64,000 nt of DNA, taken from contig OY726560.1 of assembly GCA_963383645.1 (NCBI GenBank), positions 29,271,800 through 29,335,799 of the forward strand, read 5' to 3'. Numbering within the stretch: the stretch's first letter is position 1; each line of letters starts with the position of its first letter. The notes below the pieces were generated by a model. The model was not told the origin of the DNA. It saw only the letters and a list, made by a program, of their open reading frames with translations, and made no database searches. Both the position numbers and the translations under genes were made by a program. Positions 41,358-53,393 of the stretch are shown in pieces. The stretch comes from Muscardinus avellanarius. Its lineage: Eukaryota; Chordata; Mammalia; Rodentia; Gliridae.

Positions 41358-42764
41358 GGGATTATTATTTGTGAATCATTACTCTGAATGCTGTAGCTAC
41401 ATTATGGAAGTTACTTCTTATTCCATCATCTGAAGGTGATAAGTATTCCTAGGTACTATACCCAATTCATTGTAAAAAAAAAAAAAAAAGGATACCAAAA
41501 AGTAATGTGCTTAATTCCCCATGTTTAACAGCTTTAAATTGTCAGGTTAGGAATGAAGGCACCTGATTTAAAAAACTATTATAGGGGATATATGTAAATT
41601 TTCTGTTTGACCCTAATTTAATCCTTTCATAAGCTAATCTCTTACCTACCTAAATATATGTGATACACATGGGGATGCAAGTAGAAGCCCAACATCCCTT
41701 AAACCAGACATTTTACTTAAGGCGGTCACTGAAAAGTTATTATCCTGTTTTCAAGTGAAGGTCCAGGATAAAATATTTAAGTAGGAATAATCTGCTTTTC
41801 TGGTATTGTTATGTATACAAGAGTTTAAGTAGCTTTAAATCTGGATCTGCTGGGGTTAAGAACAGCAGTGTGTGGAGATGGCAGTCATATTTCATCATGT
41901 AGGCATGATGTACATAAACCAAAGCCAAAAGAAAAATGATGTTAAGTACCTACCCTTAGCTCCTCAATGGTGAGAAAAAATAAAACATTTTGGGATTATT
42001 TCTTCATGAGCTAATTTGAATCGACATTTATTTATCCCCAATTGCTATGCAATGACTTTCATTTTATGTTATACACCTCATTTATTTTTGACATTAAATT
42101 AATTCCAAGCACATGTAATAAAAGAAAACATCTTTCCCAAGCAAACTATAGCTGGAGATACAGAAATATGTTAGGCTTTACTTTTTTCACAAAAGGAATT
42201 GAATCAAACATAAAAAAAATCAATTCGAGTACAGATGAATGCAATATAACTGAGTTCTGTTTTAATTATCAACTTTACCACCGGAGAAGAAGAGTTATGG
42301 ATTCAATCTTAAGGATAAGTAATCCCAAAGAGGCTTGGGGTCTTTTATTAGACTGAAGAAATATTTGCAATTTTCATGATAGAGTTGAAAGGAAGAACAT
42401 AATTCTGGAAAAAATGGAATCATTCTTTGAAGAAATTTAAAAAACCAAAACTCAGACAATGACATTTTATATAGCTTATTTTTTTTGTATTAAAGATTTA
42501 ATAATATAACATAATTAACTAAATGCGAGTTTTGATAACTGCCAGTATTTTCCACTCTGATGAAAATAGGAGAAAAAATACCTAATGTTTTTGACATATT
42601 TTTGAATCTGATTAAGCATATAGGATGGATAGTAACAGTAAGAAATTCTTTTATACCAGTTGATCTATTACTAGTAATAGAAGACCTAGGATAAAAAAAA
42701 ATTATTTTCTACTCCTCCAATTGAGAAGCTTTGTAGAATTCATATTTAAAAACACTAATAAAAA
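41358..42764. other. Background, no gene recognised
   Basis: An A17 run is at about 41474. The 104-codon plus frame at 42042-42356 is the longest non-repeat frame in this part. It shows no known motif and its base use is that of the surrounding AT-rich DNA. Confidence 0.45.
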
Positions 42765-42978
42765 GCCGGGTGTGGTGACACATGCTTGTAATCCCAGCAT
42801 TCAGGAGGCTGAGATCTGAGGATAGTGGATCGAGGACAGTCTCAGCTACTTAGTGAGGCCCTCCACAACTTAGTGAAACCCTGTTTTAAAATGAAGAATA
42901 AAAAAAAGGGCTGGAGTATGTGTAGCTTGGAGGTTGAATGCCCCTGGGTTCCTTCCCTAGTACTGCCAAAAAAAAAAA
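42765..42978 (+). mobile_element. Composite SINE type B
   Basis: GCCGGGTGTGGTGACACATG head, CAACTTAGTGAAACCCTG block, GGAGGTTGAATGCCCCTGG tail, poly-A end. TAATAAA on both sides suggests the target duplication. Confidence 0.9.
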
Positions 42979-44206
42979 GGTAATAAATTCTAATTGTCTT
43001 AGAAATACATTTGCAAATCCCAACAATCTAATCTTATTTTTCCTTTGAACTGACATACTTATTTTTCTAGTTACCAGATCTTTTTCTATTTTGTATAGCA
43101 CCAGATATATTTGCTCTTTCATACCACTGAATGTCTTCATTCACTCTGTTTATTACAAAGAAATATCTTCATCTCAAAGATCTACTGTGAAAGACATATT
43201 AGATATTGTTTCTATATTTGTACACTTTTCTGCCATTATCATCACTGTTTGGGGAAAAGCCTGGTAGACATTATTTATTTGCTCACTAAATAAAGACCAT
43301 ATATAAGGATACTTGAAAAAATGGACAACAATCACTTCTATCTGATAGCATGTATCAGAATGACCTGCACTTTCATACAATTACCTCAGTGTAATAAGAT
43401 ATTATGCTTTCACTAATTACATTTGCTAGTAGTTCATTAGGCATCTGGCATTGTACCTTATATACTTTTCCTTCAAGCACTATGTTTGCACAAAAAAATT
43501 CTGTAATTAAATATTTGCAACATAATATGTTGAATTACAGAGTACTATGAATATATAACAGGGAATATTTGGTTTTAAAAAAATACTCCTTAAAAGAAAA
43601 TCATTCAATGCATCTTCAAAATTGTATTACCATTGACTTTATTAATGTTCTCTGTTTCTAAAAAGTAAGAAATAAAATCAGAACATTATAGTTTATAATA
43701 AAAATTTTGAATGATTTTAACCAAAATAACTAGAACTTCTTCAGTATGGTGTGGGGTGTCAAAATATTAATTATTCTTATAAATACTTCTTAGCATAAGT
43801 ACTATGACTGCTAAAGAAAAAAAAAACACCAAATAAATTACATATGTAAATCAACTCATAGCCTGTAAGCTCTTCACCTCACCTTCTGCTTCACACAAAT
43901 GACATTAAAATTACTTTTGCCAAGAAGCCACATACACCCCATCAATGTCAGATCTATATTCTAATTAACATAAATATTTTGCCACTTATTATTTTCTTTA
44001 GAATATTGTTTTTTCAGTAAAAATTATAAACATTAATCATAATTGTATTCTACAGTTGTCTTAAAATCTTTATCTTTATATCAATTCTACTCTTTTATTA
44101 TCTCTAATGTTGCTAAAGAAAATATGTAAGGCATACTAAGAACAAATAGTTGCTTTGAATTTTGTTTTAATATTTAAAATGTACTTGGGAAATTTTGAGG
44201 AATAAA
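42979..44206. other. AT-rich background
   Basis: Nothing recognised. Confidence 0.5.
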
Positions 44207-44849
44207 AAATGGCAATGGAGGGACACAGCATTTCTCAGTAAGTGAAACAAATTAAGTTCAACTATTGAGAAGGCAGCACCTTAATAAACAAAATAAATAT
44301 AGATTATGACCCAAAATAGATCCAGGTACCATGGCAGGAGGAATCCAGTAACTCTGAACTGCAAGATCCACTGCAAAGAAGCCCAAGTGTAAGAAGGACC
44401 TGCTATGGACATGGCAGGCCACAGGAATCATCATGGGTCACAGGCCCCAAATGCAATCCCAGCATGGCAACCTTAAGAAACTCAGAAAAAACCCAAGAGT
44501 TTGAAAGCGGCCATAGAGCTCCAACATCTTAAGTGGTGAGCTGCACCCAAGCAACTGAGCAGCAGCATTTGCTCAACAGAGGTGGTGGTACAGGGAGACA
44601 TCCAGGGACCTAGAATTAGACCTGGTAACCCTGTGCACACTGAGAAGGCGGGATCCAGCAGAGTAGTCAGATCTCTAGAGCCCCAAACTGGGCAGCCCCG
44701 GTACCGGGCTCACCCCTCGGCAGGCTTCAATCCCTGCCTCAGAGGCCCAAGAACCGGCCTTGCTTTACGGCAGGCTCCAATCCTGACCTTGCTGGCCCCG
44801 GGAACTGGCCTCACCCCTTGGCAGGCTCTGATCCTGGAGAAGAATGTGG
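44207..44849 (+). mobile_element. L1 5' UTR (element A) with 50-bp tandem repeats
   Basis: The first 350 bp aligns in order with 52271-52800 (shared phrases such as AAGTTCAACTA and GCAAGATCCAC). The GC-rich part at 44695-44837 is a 50-bp tandem repeat. Because the same block precedes ORF1/ORF2 in the 52-57 kb element, it is the 5' UTR of this L1 lineage. A 93-codon Pro-rich open frame across the repeats is not likely to be coding. Confidence 0.78.
44695..44837 (+). repeat. 50-bp tandem repeat, about 2.8 copies, in L1 5' UTR
   Basis: Unit starts are CCCCGGTACCGGGCTCACCC, CCCAAGAACCGGCCTTGCTT and CCCCGGGAACTGGCCTCACC. Each continues with CGGCAGGCT or TGGCAGGCT then AATCC or GATCC. Confidence 0.85.
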
Positions 44850-47009
44850 ATTTAAAAATGTAATCCAAATATATGTTGTTTGCAAGAAACTCACCTTCAA
44901 GCCAAAGACATTCACAGACAGAAAGTGAGAGGATGAAAAAAGATATACCATGCTAATGGAGATCAAAAACGGGCAGGAGTAGCAATGCTGATATCCAACA
45001 AAACACACTTTAGTTTAAGACACATCATAAAAATACAAAGCAGGGCATTTCCTTTTATTAAAAGGAACAATCCACCAAGAAGACATAATGATAGTAAATT
45101 TTTATGCCACAAATATGTGTGCAACCACATTTGTAAAACAAATCTTCCTGGACATCAGATCTCAAATAGACCCAAACACAATAATTTTGGGAGACTTCAA
45201 CACACCTCTCACACCACTGAATTGATCTTCCAGGCAAAAGATGAGTAAAGACTCTTTATAACTAAAGAAAACTATAAACCAAATGGATCTAATAGACATA
45301 TACAGAATATTTAAACCAGGAACTACAGAATACACATTCTTCTCTGCAGCCCATGGATTCTTTTTGAAAATAGATCACATCCTGGGCCACAGAGCAAGCA
45401 CTGCACATTGAAAAGCTATGATATAATTTTTGCACCTTTTCAGACCATAATAGAATGAAAGTAGAAACCAACAACAGGAAACTAAAAAAAAAAAAAAAAT
45501 TAAATACATGGAGATTGAATGATACACTACTGAACGATGAATGAGTAGGATCAGAAATTAGGAGAGAAATAAAAAAAATTATGAAAATAAATGAAAATAG
45601 AGAAACTACTTAGCAAAACCTATGGGACACTTTGATGGCTGTGTTAAGAGGAAAGTTTATAGCATTCAGTGCCCACATAAGAAGGACAGAGAATTGCCAA
45701 ATAAACAATCTAATGACACAACTCAATGACCTACAAATACTAAAACAGTGTAATTCCAAAGACAGCAGAAGGCAGGATATTATTTAAATCAGAGCAGAAA
45801 TAAATGAAATAGAAAACAAACAACAACAACAACAACAACAAAAACAATTCAAAGAATCAACGAAACAAAAAGCTGATTCTTTGAAAGATTAATAGGATTG
45901 ACAACCCCCTGGCCAACCTATCCAAAAGAAAGAGAATCAACTCACATTATTAAAATCAGAAATGAAAAAAAGACATCACCACAGACAGAATTGAGGAAAT
46001 TCAAAGGATTATCAGAAACTATTTTGAAAATTCATTCTCCTATAGACTGGAAATCATGGAAGAAATTGACAGATTTCTAAGCACATATAACCAACCTAAA
46101 CTGAACCAAGAGGACATAGCAAGCCTAAAACAACCAATAGCAAGCAAAAAAATAGAAATAGCAATAAAACTTTTGCCATCCAAGAAAAGTGCAGTCCCTT
46201 ATGGGTTTCCAGCTGAATTCTACAAAACTTTCAGAAAATAACTAATACCAATACTTCACAACTTGTTTCAGGAAATTAAAAGAGATGGAGTTCTCCCAAA
46301 TTTTTTCTATGAGGCCAGAATCATATTAATCCCCAAACCAAATAAAGGTACTTCAAGAAAGAAAAATTATAGACCAATATTATTAATGAACATTGATGCA
46401 AAATTCTAAACAAAATTCTAGCTATATGCATTCAAAACCATATCAGAGAATTGTGCACCATGACCAAGTTGGTTTCATCCCAGAAAAGCAAGACTGGTTC
46501 AACATACACAAATCAATACATGTTATTTACTACATAAATAGAGCTGAGAACAAAAAACACATAATTATATCAATACATGCTGAAAAAGCATTTGACAAAA
46601 TCCAATACCCATTTATCCTAAAAACACTGCAGAAAATTGGAATAGAAGAAACATATTTCAACATCATTAAGGCAATATACAATAAACCCAAAGTCAACAT
46701 CATTTGAATAGGGAAAACCTGCAGTAATTTCCTCTAAAATCAGAAACAAGACAAGGATGCCCACTATCACCACTCCTTTTAATATAGTCCTTGAGACTCT
46801 TGCTGCAGCAATGAGACAAGAGAAGGAAATCAAATGAATTCAAAACAGGAACAGAGAAAAATTAAAACTATCCTTACTTGCAGATGGCATGATTCTTTAT
46901 TTAGAAGACCCAAAGAACTCAACCAGTAGACTTCTGGAGCTGATTAACCAATTCAGCAAAGTTGCAGGATACAGAATCAACCTGAAAAAATCAGTGGCTT
47001 TTCTTTAGA
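44850..47009 (+). pseudogene. L1 ORF2 remnant (endonuclease and RT), element A
   Basis: Frame-shifted remains of ORF2, the endonuclease/reverse transcriptase that makes L1 copies by target-primed reverse transcription. Visible are GDFNTPL near 45190 (endonuclease), FSDHN near 45440 (endonuclease His box), [20 protein letters not shown] near 46455 (RT), [12 protein letters not shown] near 46570 and [12 protein letters not shown] near 46870. The RT catalytic aspartates of the family (IDAEKAFD and FADD) are replaced here (H, and G for the second D), and many stops occur, so it is dead. It stops at KSVAFL near 47005, where the sequence jumps to the 3' UTR. The N-terminal start of ORF2 and all of ORF1 are absent. 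Confidence 0.9.
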
Positions 47010-47205
47010 ATGGAAGGATAGGAGAGAAAGAAGACTGAGGTTAATTAATGAAGGAGTTACATTCAAATATGTGTAAAAGTATGAATATAACATGGTTAAC
47101 CTGGATACTTATTGTTGGGAGGGGGGAAGTAAAACAGGAGGACAGAGAGCACCAAGTACAATTTAAATGTATATCACTTTCAATAAAATAAATAAATAAA
47201 TTTTC
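47010..47205 (+). mobile_element. L1 3' UTR of element A
   Basis: GAATGGAAGGATAGGAGAGA, ACATGGTTAACCTGGATACT, CTTATTGTTGGGAGGGGGGA and a TCAATAAAATAAATAAATAA end. The C-terminal third of ORF2 is missing, so the element has two internal deletions. Confidence 0.85.
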
Positions 47206-48839
47206 TTGAATTTTGTTCTATACACAGCAGATGCTATTTTCACTTGTTTTCTATAGCAAATCATTTTCAAGATTAAATAATAAAATAAAACAAAATAATA
47301 TGTCCTTGGGCCTATCCATCATTATAAAAGATTTTGTCATAACATTATTATGTGAAGTATTGTATACTCTTGTGAAAATGGCTTTGGCTATGGAAGTATC
47401 TTGTTTTCATTTTGTTTCTTTATCCAGCATCATATTACACAGAGCCCTAACTTTCACAATGCTGAAATGCCTAGAAGGGTAAGATGCCACAATGTACCAT
47501 TATAATAATTAATGATTTTTTTCCAGGTTTTAAAGGCTACTTTAAACAACTTTTTCAATTTGAAAAATGTTTCTATGTCTTTGGGAGAGGTAGGATTTAT
47601 TTTGGTTATTTTTTGTAGAATAAATATCAAATTGATTTATACATATAGCTTCCAATTATGGCCTTGAGTTTGGGTTTATGCATATATATATATGACTATC
47701 AACAGAGATTTGAATAATCATCAATTCTTTCATTCACCTATTGAGTACCCAGTAAATGGTAGGAAGTGTGCTGAGTGATAAGGAAAGTGTACATGAGTAA
47801 GAGTTTATAATGGGAATAGCTGTTTTATGATAATACAAACAAGATACTAATAAATGATTAGAAATGCAATTGAAGATCAAGGAAAACTGCATGTACAAGG
47901 CAGAGGGAACTGCTTAAGATGAATTCCTCAGTTATGAATTCTATGAGATACTTTTTTAACTGAGACTTGAAGGAAGAGGTTTAAGGGATGTGGCAATAAA
48001 AGTCACTGAAAGACAATTTAAGACTAAAGAAGTAACTCTTGTAAAGGCTGTATTTTGAAAAAAGTCTGTGTGTTAAAGAGCTAAGGCAAGTAAGGAAGGT
48101 ATTAAAGTATTTCTCTTATATTTAAAAATAGTGAAGCTTCAACATTATCATGCAGACTATGCAGCAAAGATTCTGCAAAGTGGATACCAACTCACCTAAC
48201 AATTTTCTTCAATTGGTGCAAAAGCAGTATGAAGCAATGATCCACTACAACCCAGTTTAGAGAAAATGTCAAGACAGTTATCCCTGGATTAGAAGTCAAG
48301 ATTAATTTTTAAAGGTTATGGTGAATAAATGCCCTCTTCCAAAGAGCTTCATTTAATCACTGGGCATTGAGTTAATATGAACTGTGGGAAGGTTTTTTAA
48401 AAGTTTGTACATCTCAATGAAGAATGTTTTCTTTTCACTTGACTAAAAATGAGTCAGGCTTTGACAATGAACTTAAATATAAAGGACATTCATATGGTGA
48501 AGGAAATAGTACTTAAAAATGATGAGAGTTCACTCAATAGAATTTGTCATTCTTCTGCTACCTGCATATATTTTCTTTTCTGTAAAACTGTTTATTAAAT
48601 CTTTATTTCTAATAATGATGTTGCTAAGAAATATGTTTTGCTTTCTTTTCTCAATAAACTTTCCTAAATGACTTTCATTTTTATGGTGCTTAATAATACT
48701 GAACACTTCTCAGTCAAAATATAAAGTGGTAAAATACATAATAAATCAACAGGCAGATATACATTATAGAATTTTAATTATAACTGTTATTTTTCCTCCA
48801 GAAACTAGAATGGGTCTTTGGCTGACACATCTTTTCTCA
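47206..48839. other. 1.6 kb AT-rich background
   Basis: No gene or named repeat is recognised. An 89-codon plus frame at 47213 has no motif. Confidence 0.5.
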
Positions 48840-49300
48840 TTGAGAAGGCTTTCCAATGTCCTTGCAATAAAGTACAAGCACCCTGAGGATCCATCCTACT
48901 CTCTTGCCTTTCATACCTGGTTCTCCACTCTGTCTCAGGTACACTGCACTCAACATGGGCTGGTTTCCTGACTGCACAGGACTCTTATCTTTTACCCCTG
49001 TTCAAGAATTTTATGCTACTACTTTAGTCTGCAGTGGTCACTCCTTAGAATTCTATGCATCTCACTTCCCAAACACCATATTTATTCTCAAATCCCACCT
49101 ACCATAGAAGCCTTTCTTTCACAGCATAGGTGAAATAGTAGTTCCCAGCCTCACACTACTGTACAGTTTGACACAACTATTTTTCTAATCCTGCTTTATT
49201 TTCCCCATGATATTTTTATATAACATATGTATATATTAATTGATCTATTGCCTTTATTATCTTCCATGGGCATAAAAACTTTTATTTTCTCATATTCACA
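48840..49300 (+). mobile_element. L2-like old LINE relic
   Basis: GGCTTTCCAATGTCCTTGCA, ATAAAGTACAAGCACCCTGA, CATACCTGGTTCTCCACTCT and CATAGAAGCCTTTCTTTCAC follow the order of L2 3' sequence. It has no intact frame and the match is from memory. Confidence 0.5.
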
Positions 49301-49627
49301 GTTTATAGAAATTTCAGAAAAATTCCAAGATATTTAGTAGCATTTATGAAGTTAATGAACTAAATTGAAAATTTAATTATTTGGTGCTTTATTAATCCAA
49401 TATTCATCTTTTAGCTAACACAATTATACTTTTTTTATTATACATGCATTCATTAAACCATATATATATATGATATGTATATGAGTGTATATATACATAC
49501 ATACTCATATACATACCATGTAGTATCTATTTTTCTTTGTCTGACTTACTTTACTTAGCAAAATTCCCCCCAGTTCAATAAATATCATCACAAATGGCAC
49601 AATTTTCTTCTTTTTAAAGGCTAAATA

Positions 49628-49854
49628 GCCGGGCACGGTGGCACATGCTTGTAATCCCACCCCTTGGGAGGCTGAGACAGGAGGATCGCACCGGTTTTAA
49701 GCCAGCCTCAAACTACTTAGTGAGGCTACTTAGCAGGAATCTCAGCAACTTAGTGAGACCCTGTTTTCAAACAATATAAAATATCTCTGGGAGTGTAGCC
49801 CTGAGGTAGAAAAGCCCCTAGGTCCCACCCCTAGTACCACCAAAAAAAAAAAAA
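49628..49854 (+). mobile_element. Composite SINE type B with target duplication
   Basis: GCCGGGCACGGTGGCACATG head with CpGs, tail GAGTGTAGCCCTGAGGTAGA and poly-A. AAAGGCTAAATA occurs on both sides (49616-49627 and 49855-49866), inside the antisense L1. Confidence 0.93.
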
Positions 49855-49873
49855 AAAGGCTAAATAAAATTTC

Positions 49874-49877
<4 letters not shown>

Positions 49878-49911
<34 letters not shown>
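49878..49911 (+). repeat. (GT)n microsatellite
   Basis: About 16 GT units interrupting the L1 relic. Confidence 0.97.
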
Positions 49912-50345
49912 GCATTTTCTTTATATATTCATCAGCTAATGGACACAAAGCTTATTTCTATTTCTTAGCTATTGTGAATAGTGCTGCAGTAAACAGGGGA
50001 ATGAAAGGAATCTCCCTGACATATTGGTTTTATTTCTTGCATATTTATCTAGTAGATAAATTGCTGAATTATGCAGTATTTCTATTTTTAGGTTTTTGAG
50101 GCACCCTCTATATTGTTTTCTATGATGCTTATATTAGCTTATATTCTCATCAATAAAGTGTAAGGGTTTTCTTTTCTCCACCTCCTTTCCAACACTTGCT
50201 ATCTTTTGACTATTTTATAATAGGTAATCTAACATGTAGGTAGTGACATTTACACTACCCCAGTGATTAATGAAGTTGAGTATCTTTTCATGTACCTGTT
50301 CATCAGTTTTGTGCTTTCTTTGGTTCATCTTTATAAACTGAGATG

Positions 50346-51246
50346 AAAGTATTATTAGAGACTTCAAAAATGTATTAGAATGTGGCTACTGATTTAATAG
50401 GCTTATTTTTGATTGATGTAGTAAAAGAAACACTAACACTTTTTTCCCTTTTCCAGATCTATAGGTTAGATGAATCTTGGTGCAGAGCCTCATTCTTTGG
50501 TAATGAAAGAAATTAAGAATGCTTATAATTCACTCTAAGAACAAATAATTCATTTATATTTCAGAAACAAGTGCTCTATGTAAAACTGGCAGCAGGCATT
50601 CCTCTTTTCTTTCCTTTTCATCTCTCACACTGCTCACCTTGATTGATATAATTCTAGTAAAGTGTTAACCAAATCTTACACTTATTCTTCAGTCTATCTT
50701 CTGTGTATAAGAAAGGTATAAAATTAAGACTCTAATAGCATGAATTAATATTTATTTGTGTGTAGATCAACAATGAGAACTCTAAAATCCAAAACAAAGT
50801 AAAAAAAAACTTGTTAATATAAATAGAAAGTTTTTAAATGGAAATCTCTGGACCCATGCTTAAGGACTGAATCCTTCAGGGAAAGATTAAGATATCAGAT
50901 AATATTCTGTAAGATATTTCAGAAGCAAATATGAAAGAAAGCTGAAAAAATGCTAAAAAAAACCACACAAAATAAAGTTGTACAATTATAACTGTGACTA
51001 TAGAGCAAGGCATAGGCAAATTTTTTACAACCATACTTTTTGTCTCAAACTAAAATGGCAGATATCAGCTGTGCTATTATCCTTTGGCTTGTAAAATGAA
51101 AAGAAAAAAAAATAGTAAGAAGCTGGAAGGCTGTAATGAAGACTAAATAATAAGAAAGAGCCATCATGTAATAATAAGAAATAGACACCATGTAATAGGT
51201 GGGCATCACCTGTTTCTTTTTGTTCTTTTGTATTCAGACATAGTTG
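50346..51246. other. AT-rich background
   Basis: Nothing recognised. Confidence 0.5.
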
Positions 51247-51450
51247 TTTTTTTTTTTTTGCCTATGTTTGTATGTGGTACACAGGGACACTCTTATCACT
51301 GAGCTTCACCTCCAGCCTTTTTTATTTTTTATTTACTTTCGTTTTGAAACAGAGTCTCACTAAGTTACCACACATTAGCCTCAAGCTTACAATTTTTCTC
51401 TCTTAGTCTCCCAAGCTTTGGAATTAGAAGGTATGCACCACAGCACCAGC
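51247..51450 (-). mobile_element. Old composite SINE
   Basis: Poly-T, GTGGTACACAGGGACACTCT tail, CGTTTTGAAACAGAGTCTCA linker and AGGTATGCACCACAGCACCA head end. Strongly diverged. Confidence 0.78.
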
Positions 51451-52270
51451 CTTCATAGTATAATATTGTTTAATACATAGAAAATAAATGACAGTATTGC
51501 AGATATATTCACTGAGAATCATTATGACATATATTTTTTTAAATAAGCCACATATAATCTAGCAAAAATATATAGCACATTTGTGCAACAAGATTTATTT
51601 TCTTACTAGGTAAATTGTATTACTATCACCACTATGTTTCTGAGTGTTTGTTTTTTATCACCTTATTAGTAGAAAATAGAACAAATAAACAAAAAAGGTG
51701 TTAAATGGCATTTTTCCTCATTGGAAGAGATACTAGAAGAGGATGCTTTAAATTAAATGGAGTCTTACACATTTTTACTCATCTGGTTTAATAACCTTTG
51801 TCATATGACTTAAATAAAATAAAATTACTCATACTGAATTAAAATTTGCACACATATAAAATATATAAAGGGAGAAAATGTGTCTTTATTCAATTTAGCA
51901 ATAAAAAAGTGAAAGTATAATCACTAAATTAAAAATAGCACAATTGGTTTTCATTCCTAATGGAAAGAACTGTCAGGACACTTAGTATATATGATTGATT
52001 ATTTGAATCAGTAAAAACAGCATAGACATTTGAATTGAGTAATATAGAATAAACTTTTATATACTGGGGTAAAATGCTCTTAGTTAATTTGATACCATGA
52101 TTTTCCATTGAAACATGATTCAGAAATATGAGTTTTCTCTTTTAAGAACCTGAATCTGAATAGGTAAAAATTTTAGTAACAAGTATTACTTGGAGGAACT
52201 TATATTGGCTTTAACACATCATCATTAAATATTGATTGAGCTTAAAAAAATAAAATGTGTTTGGAAAAAA
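51451..52270. other. AT-rich background
   Basis: Nothing recognised. Confidence 0.5.
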
Positions 52271-52584
52271 CTGGTGACTGTTAGATGGAGCACTTTTCAT
52301 TAGCTGGAACAAATAAAGTTCAACTACTGAAAAGGCAGTGTCTTGACAAACAAAATGAACAAAGCCGTGTGAAATATTACAGGGAACCACAGCAGAAGAA
52401 AAGCCAGTTCTCTTAATGCAAGATCCACCACAAAAAGCCTGAGTGTGACTGACCTGGTGTGGCAGCCAGCACCATCTCAGGCCACTGGCCTGAACTCTGA
52501 TTGCAAGCTTTGGCATGGCAGCCCCAACCAATGCTAACAATCCAAGAACTTGTTAGTGCAGAAAGCAGCCACAGAGCTTTAACA

Positions 52585-52784
52585 TTTTTTTTTTTTTTGA
52601 TGGTACTGGGGTTCCTAGAAACCCTTCTATCTACATGTTATACTCACAGACCTATTTTATTATTTTATATTTTCATTTGGAAACAGGGTCTCTTAAGCCA
52701 GCGAGGCTGACTTCGAACCTGTGCGATCCTCCTGTCTCCACCTTCTGAGCATGGAGATTACAAGTGTGTGCCACCACACCTGGC
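52585..52784 (-). mobile_element. Composite SINE type A with exact target duplication
   Basis: GAGCTTTAACA occurs at 52574-52584 and 52785-52795. Body: GGTTCCTAGAAACCCTTC, CTTAAGCCAGCGAGGCTGAC and CCACCACACCTGGC. It postdates the L1. Confidence 0.95.
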
Positions 52785-52899
52785 GAGCTTTAACAGCTTA
52801 AGTGACCAGGACCATGCTTCATGGATGCAGAAAAAAGATCCAAAAGACTGTGCACACCAGAGGTAGCACCCAAAGAGGCACAGAGATCCAGCCTGCAGG

Positions 52900-53393
52900 A
52901 CAGGAACGTAACCACTTGTGTTATTCAGTACTCAGCAGAGGCCAAAGACTGCCCAGAGAAGCCATGGAACCCTAGCAGGCTAAGACCTGGTGGCACATTC
53001 CAGAGGTAGTCCAGTTAGAACCTCTAGAGACAAAGGAAAGGCATAGTGCTCAAGGGGCCATGCCTACACAGAGTCTCAGGGAATCACTCCAATACAGTGG
53101 GTACCCTCTGACATAGCAGTGCACTGTTCCCTACAGAAATCTGGCCCCAAGGACAGCAAGTTAACTGCCTTGCATTACTCAGCAGAAGTGGATGACCATC
53201 CAAAGAAGCTCCAGGACTCTAGCGGGCTAAAACCTGGTGGCCTATCCTGGAGGTAGTTCAGTTAGAACCTCCAGAAACACAGGAAAGGAATAGAGTTCAA
53301 GGTGGAGTGCCTGCATAGGGCCATAGGGAGTCGTTCCAAGTCTACACAGAATGCCTTCTGCCAGTGAGGGTAGCAAGGTGCAGGCCCATGGAA
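52900..53393 (+). repeat. Two 247-bp tandem monomers in L1 5' UTR
   Basis: The phrase CAGTTAGAACCTC occurs at 53012 and 53259, a 247-bp offset. TACTCAGCAGA, AAGACCTGGTGGC / AAAACCTGGTGGC, GGAAAGG and GGGCCAT-type blocks repeat in the same order. Monomers are diverged (by eye about 75-80 % alike). Confidence 0.8.

Larger units (their letters stand above)
49500..50345 (-). mobile_element. Old L1 (L1M-type) 3' part, antisense, with nested SINE
   Basis: CTTACTTTACTTAGCAAAAT, ATATTCATCAGCTAATGGAC, TAGCTATTGTGAATAGTGCT and ACACTTGCTATCTTTTGACT are reverse complements of ORF2 3'-end blocks typical of older L1. The frame is destroyed. Confidence 0.8.

Noticed and set aside
44582..44863. 93-codon Pro/Ala/Gly-rich plus frame
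   Set aside because: It is the GC-rich 50-bp tandem repeat of an L1 5' UTR; openness follows from low AT content.
52900..53393. Tandem repeats considered as a CRISPR-like or satellite array
   Set aside because: Only two 247-bp units without short identical repeats and unique spacers, in a mammalian L1 5' UTR.
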